From Fimenecus stercoravium (GTDB taxonomy: Bacteria > Bacillota > Clostridia > Oscillospirales > Acutalibacteraceae), in contig DVIC01000032.1 of assembly GCA_018711545.1 (NCBI GenBank), positions 1-39,210 of the forward strand: a stretch of DNA of 39,210 bases. The letters run 5' to 3'. The notes under the pieces were generated by a model. The model was not told the origin of the DNA. It made no database searches and saw only the letters and a program-made list of their open reading frames with translations. Shown in pieces: positions 1 through 7,719 of the stretch (position 1 is its first letter; each line of letters begins with the position of its first letter). The position numbers were made by a program, and so were the translations under genes.

Positions 1-447
1 GGCATCCCTTTTTCTTGGCTTTCTTTATTTGTACACGCACCTACAGCCCTGGTTAACAGCCGCGCGCGGCTGTTAACCGGCGCAAAGCCCTGCGCCGCCG
101 GGGGCGGAAAAAGCAGGGCTTTGCGCAGGAAGAAACAAGGAGCGCCGCGCAGCGCTCCCAAGCGCGCGGGGCGACTATGTTTCTGACCGAGGTGTCCTGC
201 GGGAAGAACAGAGGGAATTAAGAAAAGGGACGCCAAAGGCATCCCTTTTTCTTGGCTTTCTTTGTTTGTACTCGCACCTGCGGCTCTGGTTAACAGCCGC
301 ACGCGGCTGTTAACCGGCGCAAAGCCCTGCGCCGCCGGGGGCGGAAAAAGCGGGGCTTTGCGCAGGAAGAAACAAGGAGCGCCGCGCAGCGCCGAAAGCG
401 CGCGGGGCGACTATGTTTCTGACCGAGGTGCCCTGCGGCAAAAACAG
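1..447. repeat. Two tandem copies of a ~237-bp palindromic repeat
   Basis: Copy 1 covers 1-237 and may begin before the window; copy 2 covers 238-447. They match closely along their length, with a small length difference near 151-170 versus 389-405. Each copy holds a 28-bp palindrome (51-78, perfect; 288-315, one change at the centre) built on GGTTAACAGCCGC, then a 13-bp inverted repeat CGCAAAGCCCTGC (81-93 with 113-125). The junction at 220-253 forms a terminator-like hairpin with a T run. Reading frames inside are low-complexity, Arg/Ala-rich and have no good ribosome binding site, so I treat the region as non-coding. It could be a mobile intergenic repeat or a structured RNA; I cannot tell which. 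Confidence 0.75.
220..253 (+). terminator. Terminator-like hairpin at the repeat junction
   Basis: GGGACGCC and GGCATCCC pair around an AAA loop with one mismatch, flanked by A-rich and T-rich tracts (five Ts follow the right arm). The right half of the same hairpin is seen at positions 1-16, so each repeat unit seems to start with it. Confidence 0.5.
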
Positions 448-460
448 ATAATAAGCAGGA

Positions 461-487
461 AGCGGAGCCTTTAGGCTCCGCTTTTTG
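461..487 (+). terminator. Rho-independent terminator upstream of the fru operon
   Basis: AGCGGAGCC (461-469) pairs perfectly with GGCTCCGCT (474-482) around a TTTA loop and is followed by Ts. It closes the repeat region and insulates the fru promoter from upstream transcription. Confidence 0.8.
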
Positions 488-570
488 TCTTTTTCCGAGA
501 GAAAAACGCATAAAGATTTCGCCCGGGAATACTTCCTGTTTCTGTATGGGCAGCCTGCATCTGCACGTTA

Positions 571-596
571 TTGAAATATTTTGAAAAAATTTGAAA
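571..596 (+). promoter_or_regulatory. Candidate FruR operator: three phased TTGAAA repeats
   Basis: TTGAAA occurs at 571, 581 and 591, exactly 10 bp apart, so all three copies lie on one face of the helix. They sit directly upstream of the -35 box at 605. DeoR-family repressors commonly bind short direct repeats near their own promoter, and the first gene of the operon is such a repressor. Assigning these repeats to FruR is inference; the A/T-rich tract could instead act as an UP element. Confidence 0.45.
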
Positions 597-604
597 GAAA
601 ATGC

Positions 605-633
605 TTGACAATGATAAAAGTTATATATATAAT
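605..633 (+). promoter_or_regulatory. Consensus sigma-A promoter of the fru operon
   Basis: TTGACA at 605-610, a 17-bp spacer and TATAAT at 628-633. Both boxes match the vegetative consensus perfectly. The start codon of fruR lies about 40 bases downstream of the -10 box. Confidence 0.9.
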
Positions 634-673
634 TAAGGCGAAGTTGGATAAAGTATACTGAGGGCATAAAAAA

Positions 674-1435
674 ATGATGTTTGAAGAAAGAGCCGCAAAA
701 ATTTTGAAAATCGTCAACAGCCGCCGCACCGCGAGCATCGCGGATCTGGCTGCCGCTTTGGGCACGAGCGAGTCGACCGTGCGCCGCGATGTAATCGAGC
801 TTGACCGCCGTGGGCAGTTAACGCGCGTACGCGGCGGCGCCGCAGGCGCGGCGAACCCGGTGGTGACGGGTGAATACGACGTGCAGACGAAGGCGGGCAT
901 CCATGCCGACTTAAAGCAGCGTATCGCAAAGTACGCCGCCGCCGCGATTCGCAGCGACGACCTTGTTTATCTCGACGCGGGCACGACCACGCTGACCATG
1001 ATCCCTTACATCGAAGCCCCGGGCGCGGTGTTCGTGACCAACGGCTTTTCTCACGCCAAGGCGCTGACACAGCGCGGCTATGTGGTGTATATCACGGGCG
1101 GGCGGCTCAAGCTGACGACCGAGGCGATCGTGGGCGACAGTGCGGTACGGTCGATCGAACGGTACAATTTTACCAAATGCTTTATGGGCACGAACGGCAT
1201 TGATGAAGCGCGCGGCTTCACCACGCCCGACATTGACGAAGCGCTGATCAAGGAGGCCGCTATGCAGCATGCCTATATTTCTTACGTGCTGGCGGATTCC
1301 TCCAAATTCCGCAGGGTCTCCTCGGTAACGTTTGCCAAGATCGGCAGCGCGTGCATCATCACGGACACCGTTCCCGACGAGCGCTATAAAAAGCTGACCG
1401 TTATCAAGACGGTGGAGGGAGAGAACAGCTTATGA
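674..1435 (+). CDS. fruR: DeoR-family transcriptional repressor of the fructose operon (FruR-like)
   Basis: A DNA-binding regulator that probably represses this operon until fructose 1-phosphate is present. The N-terminal ~60 residues form the DeoR winged helix-turn-helix (SIADLAAALGTSESTVRRDV, then the RVRGGA motif). The rest is the sugar-isomerase-like sensor domain, with DAGTTT, VTNG and the C-terminal ADSSKF motif, which binds a phosphorylated sugar in this family. The length of 253 aa is typical. ATGs at 674 and 677 are both possible after GAGGG at 660-664. The stop codon overlaps the fruK start (ATGA), so the two are translationally coupled. The specific ligand is inferred from the linked 1-phosphofructokinase and fructose permease. 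Confidence 0.88.
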   Translation: MMFEERAAKILKIVNSRRTASIADLAAALGTSESTVRRDVIELDRRGQLTRVRGGAAGAANPVVTGEYDVQTKAGIHADLKQRIAKYAAAAIRSDDLVYLDAGTTTLTMIPYIEAPGAVFVTNGFSHAKALTQRGYVVYITGGRLKLTTEAIVGDSAVRSIERYNFTKCFMGTNGIDEARGFTTPDIDEALIKEAAMQHAYISYVLADSSKFRRVSSVTFAKIGSACIITDTVPDERYKKLTVIKTVEGENSL

Positions 1436-2331
1436 TCTATACCTTGACCTTTAATCCCGCGATCGATTATGTCATGCGTATCGACCGGCTGCGCCGCGGC
1501 GAAACGAACCGCTCCAAGTCCGAGGACATCCAGTTCGGCGGCAAGGGCATCAATGTTTCCACGGTGCTTGCGAACCTCGGGTGCAAGACGGTCGCGCTGG
1601 GCTTTATCGCGGGCTTTACGGGTGAGGCGCTTGACCGTGCCGTGACAGGCCGAGGCGTGCGCACGGATTTTATCCGGCTGCCCGCAGGCAACACGCGCAT
1701 CAACGTCAAGCTCAAAAGCGATGCGGAGACCGAGATCAACGCCCAGGGGCCTGTGATCGGCGAGCAGGATCTCATGAAGCTCTATGAAAAGCTCGATGCG
1801 ATCGCCGCCGGCGACACGCTGGTGCTCGCGGGCAGCGTCCCCGGCACGCTGCCGCAGGATGTGTACGAGCAGATCCTGTCGCGCCTGCAGGGGCGGGAGA
1901 TCCGCTTTGTCGTGGATGCGACCGGGGAGCTCTTGACGAATGTGCTGAAATATCATCCGTTTTTGATCAAGCCCAACCGTGCAGAGCTTGAGGAGATCTG
2001 CGGGCGGGAACTGCAAACGGATGAGGAGATCGCCGAAGCGGCGCGGGAGCTGAAAGCAAAAGGCGCGCAGAATGTGCTGGTTTCTTTGGGCGGCGACGGC
2101 GCGCTGCTGGTAGACGAATTCGACCGCGTCCACCGGCAGGCAGCCTTCCAAGGCAAGGCGGTCAACACCGTCGGCTCGGGCGATTCAATGGTGGCGGGCT
2201 TTTTGGTCGGCGCCGAGCGGGATTACGACTATGCACTGACGCTCGGCAATGCAGCGGGCAGCGCAACGGCATTTTCGCCGCGACTCGCAACAAAAGAGGA
2301 AATGATGGCTTTGTGCCAAAAAAGAGCATAA
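1432..2331 (+). CDS. fruK: 1-phosphofructokinase
   Basis: Phosphorylates fructose 1-phosphate, the product of the fructose PTS, to fructose 1,6-bisphosphate in the cytoplasm. It is a PfkB/ribokinase-family enzyme of 299 aa. The N-terminal signature (LTFNPAIDYV), the glycine pair in QFGGKGIN and the C-terminal NTVGSGDSMVAGF motif with the catalytic Asp are all present. It lies between the repressor and the permease, overlapping fruR by 4 bases and ending 16 bases before fruA. Tagatose-6-phosphate kinase is a close relative, but the fru context favours FruK. Confidence 0.93.
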   Translation: MIYTLTFNPAIDYVMRIDRLRRGETNRSKSEDIQFGGKGINVSTVLANLGCKTVALGFIAGFTGEALDRAVTGRGVRTDFIRLPAGNTRINVKLKSDAETEINAQGPVIGEQDLMKLYEKLDAIAAGDTLVLAGSVPGTLPQDVYEQILSRLQGREIRFVVDATGELLTNVLKYHPFLIKPNRAELEEICGRELQTDEEIAEAARELKAKGAQNVLVSLGGDGALLVDEFDRVHRQAAFQGKAVNTVGSGDSMVAGFLVGAERDYDYALTLGNAAGSATAFSPRLATKEEMMALCQKRA

Positions 2332-2347
2332 GAAAGGAGCAAAAACA

Positions 2348-4300
2348 ATGCGTATCGTTGATCTGTTGAAGCCGGAAGCGATCAGGCTTCATCAAACGCT
2401 TGCCGACAAATCGGAGGCGATCGAACGATTGATCGACCTGCATGCGTCGGTCGGGAATGTACGGGATAAGGAGGTGTTCCGCGCAGAGATCCTCAAGCGC
2501 GAGGAACTCGGTTCCACTGCGGTCGGCGACGGCATTGCCATCCCGCATGCCAAGAGCGAAACGGTCGCGGCCCCCGGCCTTGCGGCCATGACCGTGCCGA
2601 GCGGCGTGGATTACGGCGCACCGGACGGCAAGCCCTCCGACATCCTGTTTATGATCGCGGCGCCGCTGGACGGCGACCTGCACTTGGAGGTGCTTTCGCG
2701 CCTGATGACCTTATTGATGGACGAGGGGCTTCGCGCAAAGCTCAAGGCGGCGAAAACGCCGGAGGAATTTTTGGCGGCGATCGATGACATGGAGCGCGAA
2801 CGCTTTGACGAGCCGAAAGCAGAAGAAAAGCAAGACGGCTACCGCGTGCTCGCCGTGACGGCGTGCCCGACCGGCATCGCGCATACCTATATGGCGGCGG
2901 AGGCGCTCGAAAAGGCGGGGAAAGCGATGGGCTATCCCTTGAAAGCGGAGACCAACGGCTCGGCCGGCGCGAAAAATGTGCTGACCGCTGATGAGATCGC
3001 CGCTTGCGACGGCATCATCATTGCCGCAGACAAAAGCGTGGAAATGAGCCGTTTTGACGGCAAGCCCGTGCTTTCCGTTTCCGTTTCGGACGGCATCAAC
3101 AAGCCCGAGGAGCTCATTGAAAAGATTCGCAGCGGAGCGGTACCGGTCTATCACCATACCGGAGCGAAAGTCGCTGTTGCGTCCGGGCAAAAGGAAAGCT
3201 TCGGCAGACAAGTTTACAAGCATTTGATGAACGGCGTTTCCCACATGCTGCCGTTCGTGGTTGCAGGCGGTATTTTTATCGCACTGGCGTTCCTCATTGA
3301 TACAGCCATGGGCGTTGACCCGCAGGCAGCGGGCGGCGCGTTCGGCACCGTGACACCGGTTGCCGCTTGGTTCAAGAACATCGGCAACTTTGCGTTTAAC
3401 CTGATGATCCCCGTCCTTGCGGGCTTTATCGCGATGAGCATCGCGGACCGTCCCGGCTTCCTTGTGGGTATGGTCGGCGGTATCCTTGCCACAAACGGCG
3501 CGACCTTCTCCGACCCTGCGGCGGCAAACACCATTCCGTCGGGCTTCCTCGGCGCACTGCTGGCAAGCTTTGTGGCAGGCTATCTGATGCGCGGACTTGA
3601 AAGGCTCTGCGACCGGCTCCCGCGTTCCTTAGAGGGCATCAAGCCCGTGCTCATTTATCCGCTTGCAGGCCTTGGCATCGTCGCGGTGATGATGTGCGCG
3701 GTCAACCCCTTCATGGGCATGATCAACAGTGCCATGAATGACAGCCTGATGTGGCTGAGCGCACGCCATCTGGACGTTCTGCTGGGCGCGATCGTAGCGG
3801 GCATGATGGCCATCGACATGGGCGGCCCGTTCAACAAAGCGGCATATGTGTTCGGCAGCACGGTCATGCTCGGGCAGGCAGCCTCTATGGCGGATCCGAA
3901 CGTGGCATATCAGATCATGGCGGCGGTCATGATCGGCGGTATGGTCCCGCCCATTGCGATCGCACTTTCCACGACCTTCTTCAAAAACAGATGGACAGCC
4001 GAAGAGCGCAAAAACGGCGTGGTCAACTATATCATGGGCCTAAGCTTCGTCACCGAGGGCGCGATCCCCTACGCCGCGTCCTATCCGCTCGCCGTCATCC
4101 CCTCGTGCATCGTCGGCTCGGCGGTCGCGGGCGCACTCTCCGTAGTGTTTAAATGCACCCTGATGGCGCCGCACGGCGGGATCTTCGTGTTCGCCGTGGT
4201 GGGGAATTGGTACTGGTATCTGCTGGCGCTTGCCATCGGCTCGGTCGTCAGCATGCTGATGCTCGCATTGCTCAAGAAAAAGCCGAAGGCAGCAGCCTAA
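2348..4300 (+). CDS. fruA: PTS fructose transporter, fused EIIA-EIIB-EIIC
   Basis: Imports fructose across the membrane and phosphorylates it at C1. Domains run A-B-C in one 650-aa chain. EIIA covers about residues 1-150, with the phospho-acceptor His67 in GIAIPHAK. EIIB covers about 165-265, with the phospho-acceptor Cys173 in VTACPTGIAHTYMAAE, the signature of the fructose family. The membrane-embedded EIIC covers about 285-645, with many hydrophobic spans and the MGGPFNKAAY motif. A GAAAGGAG ribosome binding site precedes the ATG. The phosphate comes from HPr, encoded 21 bases downstream. Mannose-type fructose permeases are excluded by domain layout. Confidence 0.95.
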   Translation: MRIVDLLKPEAIRLHQTLADKSEAIERLIDLHASVGNVRDKEVFRAEILKREELGSTAVGDGIAIPHAKSETVAAPGLAAMTVPSGVDYGAPDGKPSDILFMIAAPLDGDLHLEVLSRLMTLLMDEGLRAKLKAAKTPEEFLAAIDDMERERFDEPKAEEKQDGYRVLAVTACPTGIAHTYMAAEALEKAGKAMGYPLKAETNGSAGAKNVLTADEIAACDGIIIAADKSVEMSRFDGKPVLSVSVSDGINKPEELIEKIRSGAVPVYHHTGAKVAVASGQKESFGRQVYKHLMNGVSHMLPFVVAGGIFIALAFLIDTAMGVDPQAAGGAFGTVTPVAAWFKNIGNFAFNLMIPVLAGFIAMSIADRPGFLVGMVGGILATNGATFSDPAAANTIPSGFLGALLASFVAGYLMRGLERLCDRLPRSLEGIKPVLIYPLAGLGIVAVMMCAVNPFMGMINSAMNDSLMWLSARHLDVLLGAIVAGMMAIDMGGPFNKAAYVFGSTVMLGQAASMADPNVAYQIMAAVMIGGMVPPIAIALSTTFFKNRWTAEERKNGVVNYIMGLSFVTEGAIPYAASYPLAVIPSCIVGSAVAGALSVVFKCTLMAPHGGIFVFAVVGNWYWYLLALAIGSVVSMLMLALLKKKPKAAA

Positions 4301-4321
4301 ATACGAAGGGCAGGAATAACA

Positions 4322-4588
4322 ATGGTATCGAAAACCGTTACAGTCGTGAACTCGCAGGGGTTCCATATGCGTCCCGCCGCCGCATTTGCGGCGGAGATGG
4401 GCAAGTTCAAGTCGCATATCCTTTTGGAAAGCGGCGGGAAAAACGCGGACGGCAAAAGCCTGATGAACATTATTGCGGCGTGCATCAAGTGCGGTGCAGA
4501 GGTCAAGGTGACCGCATCGGGTGAGGATGAGGACGCGGCGCTCGAAAAGGCTGTGTCCATGATCGAAGCAGGGCTTGGTGAGACGTAA
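4322..4588 (+). CDS. ptsH: Phosphocarrier protein HPr
   Basis: Carries phosphate from Enzyme I to the sugar-specific EIIA. At 88 aa it has the usual length. The catalytic His15 lies in GFHMRPAAAF. The regulatory Ser46 in GKSLMNII sits where HPr kinase acts in Firmicutes, so it may also serve CcpA-type catabolite control. It sits between fruA and ptsI, and its stop codon shares one base with the ptsI start. As it is encoded in a fructose operon it could be a dedicated FPr-like carrier, but the intact Ser46 suggests it is a general HPr. Confidence 0.93.
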   Translation: MVSKTVTVVNSQGFHMRPAAAFAAEMGKFKSHILLESGGKNADGKSLMNIIAACIKCGAEVKVTASGEDEDAALEKAVSMIEAGLGET

Positions 4589-6279
4589 TGCTCAAGGGAA
4601 TCGGGGCGTCGGAGGGCGTCGGCATCGGCAAGGCGCGTAAGCTTTTGGAAAAGCCGATCGTGTATGCGGACAAAGCGCCGGCGGATACGGCGGCGGAAAA
4701 AGAGCGCCTGCGCTCGGCGGTACAGACCTTTTGCGAAAAAAATGAAGCGCGCGCCGCGCGCATGGATGCGTGCGGTGCGGACGGCGACATTCTGCGCGGG
4801 CACATCGCCATGCTTTCAGACCCTTACATGCTCTCGCAAATGCAGGAGAGTATCGAAACCGGCGTGTGCGCGGAAAAAGCGGTGGAAACGGTCTGCGATA
4901 TGTTTATCGCGGTGTTCTCCGGCACGGACGATGAGCTGACACAGCAGCGTGCCGTGGATGTGGCGGACATCAAAAAGCAGCTGCAAAAAATATTGCTCGG
5001 TATCGAAGATATGGATCTCGGCTGCCTGCCGCCGGATACGGTGCTGATCGTGGAAGAGCTGACGCCGTCCATGACCGTCGAGCTCGACCGGGAAAACGTG
5101 GCGGGGATCGTCACGGAACGCGGGGGCAGAACCTCGCATGCGGCGATCCTTTCCCGCTCGCTGAAAATTCCGGCGGTACTCAGCGTGGAAAATGCACTCA
5201 CGCTGATCCCATCGGAAAAGGAACTGATCGTAGACGGCGGTACGGGCGAGGTCTATACCGACATCGACGACGCGACAAAAGCACGCTTCTTGGAAGTGCA
5301 AAAGCGTTTTGCCGAAAAGGCCGCGCGCGAGGAGACTTATCGCGGGAAACCCACCGCCACAAAGGACGGCGTGCCGAAAAAGCTGTATGCCAACATCGGC
5401 TCGCATAAGGATCTGGAGGCGGTGCTCGCAAGCGACGCGGAGGGTGTCGGGCTGTTCCGCACCGAGTTCCTGTTCATGGACAGGGCCGCTATGCCGACCG
5501 AAGAAGAACAGTTTGAAGCGTACAAGGCGGTCGCCGCAGGCCTGCACGGCAAGGAAGTCATCATCCGCACGCTGGACGTCGGCGGGGATAAAGACATCCC
5601 ATACCTCAACCTCAAGCACGAGGAAAACCCGTTTTTGGGGTTCCGTGCGGTGCGGTACTGCCTGAAAAACCGCGATGCATACAAGGTGCAGCTTCGCGCA
5701 ATTTTACGTGCCTCGGCATTCGGCAACGTCGCCGTTATGGTGCCGCTGGTGACGCGCGTGGACGAACTGCTTGCAGTGCGCGCACTGGTGGAAGAGATCA
5801 AAGCGGAGCTGGATACACAAAATATCCCGTATAAAAAGGATATACAGATCGGCGTGATGATGGAGACGCCCGCCGCCTGCATGATCGCGGATCTGCTGGC
5901 GGCGCACGCGGACTTTTTCAGCATCGGCACCAATGACCTGACGGGGTACATCATGGCGGCGGACCGCGGCAACGCGGATGTCGGGTATCTGTATTCGACC
6001 TATGATCCGGCAGTGCTGCGCGCGATCAAGCGGATCATCGCCGCCGCAAACGACCGCGGGATCCCCTGCGGGATGTGCGGCGAAGCGGCAGCCGACCCAC
6101 ACCTTTTGCCGCTGCTCGTGTCGTTCGGTCTGGACGAATGCAGCGTCAATCCCGCAAGCGTCCTTTCGGTGCGCAGCACGCTCGCCGAACTCGACCGAAA
6201 GACCTGCGATGCGATCGCGCAAAAGGCGCTCTCGCTGGAGAGCGAAGCGGAGGTTTCCGCCTATCTCACATCGCTGTAA
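4588..6279 (+). CDS. ptsI: PTS Enzyme I (phosphoenolpyruvate-protein phosphotransferase)
   Basis: Starts the PTS relay by taking phosphate from PEP and passing it to HPr. The N-terminal HPr-binding and phosphohistidine domain has the active-site His184 in GGRTSHAAILSRS. The C-terminal PEP-binding TIM barrel has GLFRTEFLFMDR, FSIGTNDLTGYIMAADR and the catalytic Cys in GMCGEAAADP. At 563 aa it is close to the ~570 of the family. The ATG overlaps the ptsH stop (TAATG). With it, the operon encodes a whole PEP-to-fructose relay plus the next glycolytic step. Confidence 0.95.
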   Translation: MLKGIGASEGVGIGKARKLLEKPIVYADKAPADTAAEKERLRSAVQTFCEKNEARAARMDACGADGDILRGHIAMLSDPYMLSQMQESIETGVCAEKAVETVCDMFIAVFSGTDDELTQQRAVDVADIKKQLQKILLGIEDMDLGCLPPDTVLIVEELTPSMTVELDRENVAGIVTERGGRTSHAAILSRSLKIPAVLSVENALTLIPSEKELIVDGGTGEVYTDIDDATKARFLEVQKRFAEKAAREETYRGKPTATKDGVPKKLYANIGSHKDLEAVLASDAEGVGLFRTEFLFMDRAAMPTEEEQFEAYKAVAAGLHGKEVIIRTLDVGGDKDIPYLNLKHEENPFLGFRAVRYCLKNRDAYKVQLRAILRASAFGNVAVMVPLVTRVDELLAVRALVEEIKAELDTQNIPYKKDIQIGVMMETPAACMIADLLAAHADFFSIGTNDLTGYIMAADRGNADVGYLYSTYDPAVLRAIKRIIAAANDRGIPCGMCGEAAADPHLLPLLVSFGLDECSVNPASVLSVRSTLAELDRKTCDAIAQKALSLESEAEVSAYLTSL

Positions 6280-6305
6280 CGAATGACATACGCAAAAGCA
6301 TAAAC

Positions 6306-6345
6306 CGCAAACACGCACACGGCTTCTGCCGTGTGCGTGTTTGCG
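6306..6345 (+). terminator. Strong hairpin after the fru operon
   Basis: A perfect 18-bp stem (6306-6323 with 6328-6345) around a TTCT loop lies 26 bases after the ptsI stop. There is no T run directly behind it, so it may act as a transcript-end stabiliser or a weak terminator. Confidence 0.6.
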
Positions 6346-6383
6346 TGCCAAAAAGGATAAGCTTTTTTTGTGGAAATTCCCCG

Positions 6384-6412
6384 TTGCCGCACAGCTTTTC
6401 CAATGGTAAGAT
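6384..6412 (+). promoter_or_regulatory. Probable promoter of the metallophosphoesterase gene
   Basis: TTGCCG at 6384-6389, a 17-bp spacer and TAAGAT at 6407-6412, with an upstream TGG that gives an extended -10. It lies after the fru hairpin and ~70 bases before the gene. Confidence 0.5.
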
Positions 6413-6480
6413 AAAGACAGGGTGCGAAAGCGCATACCGAAAAGCAACGCATGCATACGAGTGGAAAGGGAGGAGAAATG

Positions 6481-7425
6481 ATGTCCCGCATTTTGCGTTT
6501 TTTTGCAGCGATCTTGGCGTTCTTTATTTTTTCACCGTCTGACGCCCAAATCGCGCCGTATGCACCGTTGGACAAAGACGATCTGCAAATCAGCTTTACG
6601 GTGATCTCGGACGGGCATCTGGAGTCCAACAACGCCGAACGCCACAACAATTACGGCGAGGGATTTTTGGATATGGCGCGTGCCGAGGTGCCGTCCCGTG
6701 CGCTGGTCATGGTCGGGGACAACACCATGAACGGGCAGCTGTTTGAACAGGGGATGCTTTACGGCCTTTTGCGCAAATACAACACGATCGAAAACGTCCT
6801 TATGGCGGCGGGCAACCATGACATTTGCGGCAGCGATTACAATATGGCGGATTACGACCGCTTGAAGAAGCGCTTTATTCGCTATAACAACGCCTTTCTG
6901 GATCATCAGATCGACGAGCTGTACCATTATGCAGTCATTGACGGATATTATTTTGTTGTGCTTGGTTCCGACAAAGACGCGGGCGTTGAGCAATACATTT
7001 CGCCCGAGCAGTTCTCGTGGCTGGACGGCGTGCTCAAGGAAGCATCGGCAAGCGGTAAGCCGGTGTTCCTGTTCAACCATTGGCCTTTGAACGATGTGTT
7101 CCCGGAGGTGTGGACGGAGGGACATGTCGGCGCGCAGAGCGACGAGCTGAAGACCGCGCTGCAAAAATACGGCAGCCGCATTTTTTATTTCAGCGGGCAT
7201 TTACATATGGGTGTGTTTGAAGGCGACGGCGGCTATAAAGAGGAGGGTTTGATCACCTATATCAACGTGCCTTCCTTCGGTTCGGAAAACACCAACGGGG
7301 ATGCGGATGCGCAGGAAACGGGGCTTGGCTTGCAGGTCGAGGTGTATGAAAATGAGCTGGTGGTGCGCGTGCGCAATTTTGTGCAGCACGAATGGACGGA
7401 CTATGAATATCGGTTTGCATTATGA
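6481..7425 (+). CDS. Exported calcineurin-like metallophosphoesterase
   Basis: A predicted secreted or membrane-tethered phosphoesterase of 314 aa. The first ~22 residues look like a signal peptide (SRILRFF, then a hydrophobic stretch, then SPSDAQ). The metal-binding motifs of the calcineurin-like fold follow in order: SDGHLE, MVGDNT, AAGNHD, FLFNHWP and FSGHLHMG. Every metal ligand seems to be kept, so it should be active; the substrate cannot be told. GGGAGGAG ends a few bases before two ATGs (6478 and 6481); I prefer 6481 for spacing. It stands alone between the fru operon and the agr locus, with its own promoter and hairpin. Confidence 0.87.
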   Translation: MSRILRFFAAILAFFIFSPSDAQIAPYAPLDKDDLQISFTVISDGHLESNNAERHNNYGEGFLDMARAEVPSRALVMVGDNTMNGQLFEQGMLYGLLRKYNTIENVLMAAGNHDICGSDYNMADYDRLKKRFIRYNNAFLDHQIDELYHYAVIDGYYFVVLGSDKDAGVEQYISPEQFSWLDGVLKEASASGKPVFLFNHWPLNDVFPEVWTEGHVGAQSDELKTALQKYGSRIFYFSGHLHMGVFEGDGGYKEEGLITYINVPSFGSENTNGDADAQETGLGLQVEVYENELVVRVRNFVQHEWTDYEYRFAL

Positions 7426-7447
7426 TCGCATATAAGGGTTACGGCTT

Positions 7448-7487
7448 GCGCGGGACAGGGCTGCTTGCCTTGTCCCGCGCGGCCTTT
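7448..7487 (+). terminator. Probable terminator after the metallophosphoesterase
   Basis: GCGCGGGACA (7448-7457) pairs with TGTCCCGCGC (7471-7480), extended inwards by three pairs, and is followed by GGCCTTTT. Confidence 0.6.
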
Positions 7488-7515
7488 TGGCGCAAACGGC
7501 GGCGCTTCGACTTAC

Positions 7516-7555
7516 TTTTGCAAGATGTTGCGCTTTATCTCAAATTCTTGCAAAA
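7516..7555. promoter_or_regulatory. Inverted repeat upstream of the agr-like promoter
   Basis: TTTTGCAAGA (7516-7525) is repeated inverted as TCTTGCAAAA (7546-7555). The half-sites are 30 bp apart, about three helical turns, and lie 25 bp upstream of the -35 box. A regulator site, perhaps for the adjacent LytTR regulator, is plausible but unproven. LytTR proteins usually prefer direct repeats. Confidence 0.4.
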
Positions 7556-7579
7556 ATATACAAAATTATCCGCTGCAAC

Positions 7580-7607
7580 TTGATTTTGACGAAAAATAAG
7601 ATATACT
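7580..7607 (+). promoter_or_regulatory. Promoter of the agr-like regulator/kinase genes
   Basis: TTGATT at 7580-7585, a 16-bp spacer and TATACT at 7602-7607. The spacer is nearly identical to that of the agrB promoter at 9815-9842, which implies shared control. Confidence 0.7.
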
Positions 7608-7719
7608 TAATATATAAAAAAACAAGTCATCTGCAGCGCAGCGGGGCATATTTTCCGAGCCGCTTTGCAAGACTGTTGGCAGACGCAGAACCGCCCAAAC
7701 GGGTAAAGGGGGAGCAACC

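Noticed and set aside
1..447. CRISPR array
   Set aside because: There are only two long units with diverging ends and no short repeat-spacer pattern or cas genes.
262..474. 70-codon frame inside the tandem repeat
   Set aside because: It runs through palindromes and hairpins, lacks a ribosome binding site and has an Arg/Ala-rich composition typical of translated GC-rich repeats.
1384..2151. 255-codon frame opposite fruK
   Set aside because: Antisense shadow of a confidently assigned gene with no ribosome binding site.
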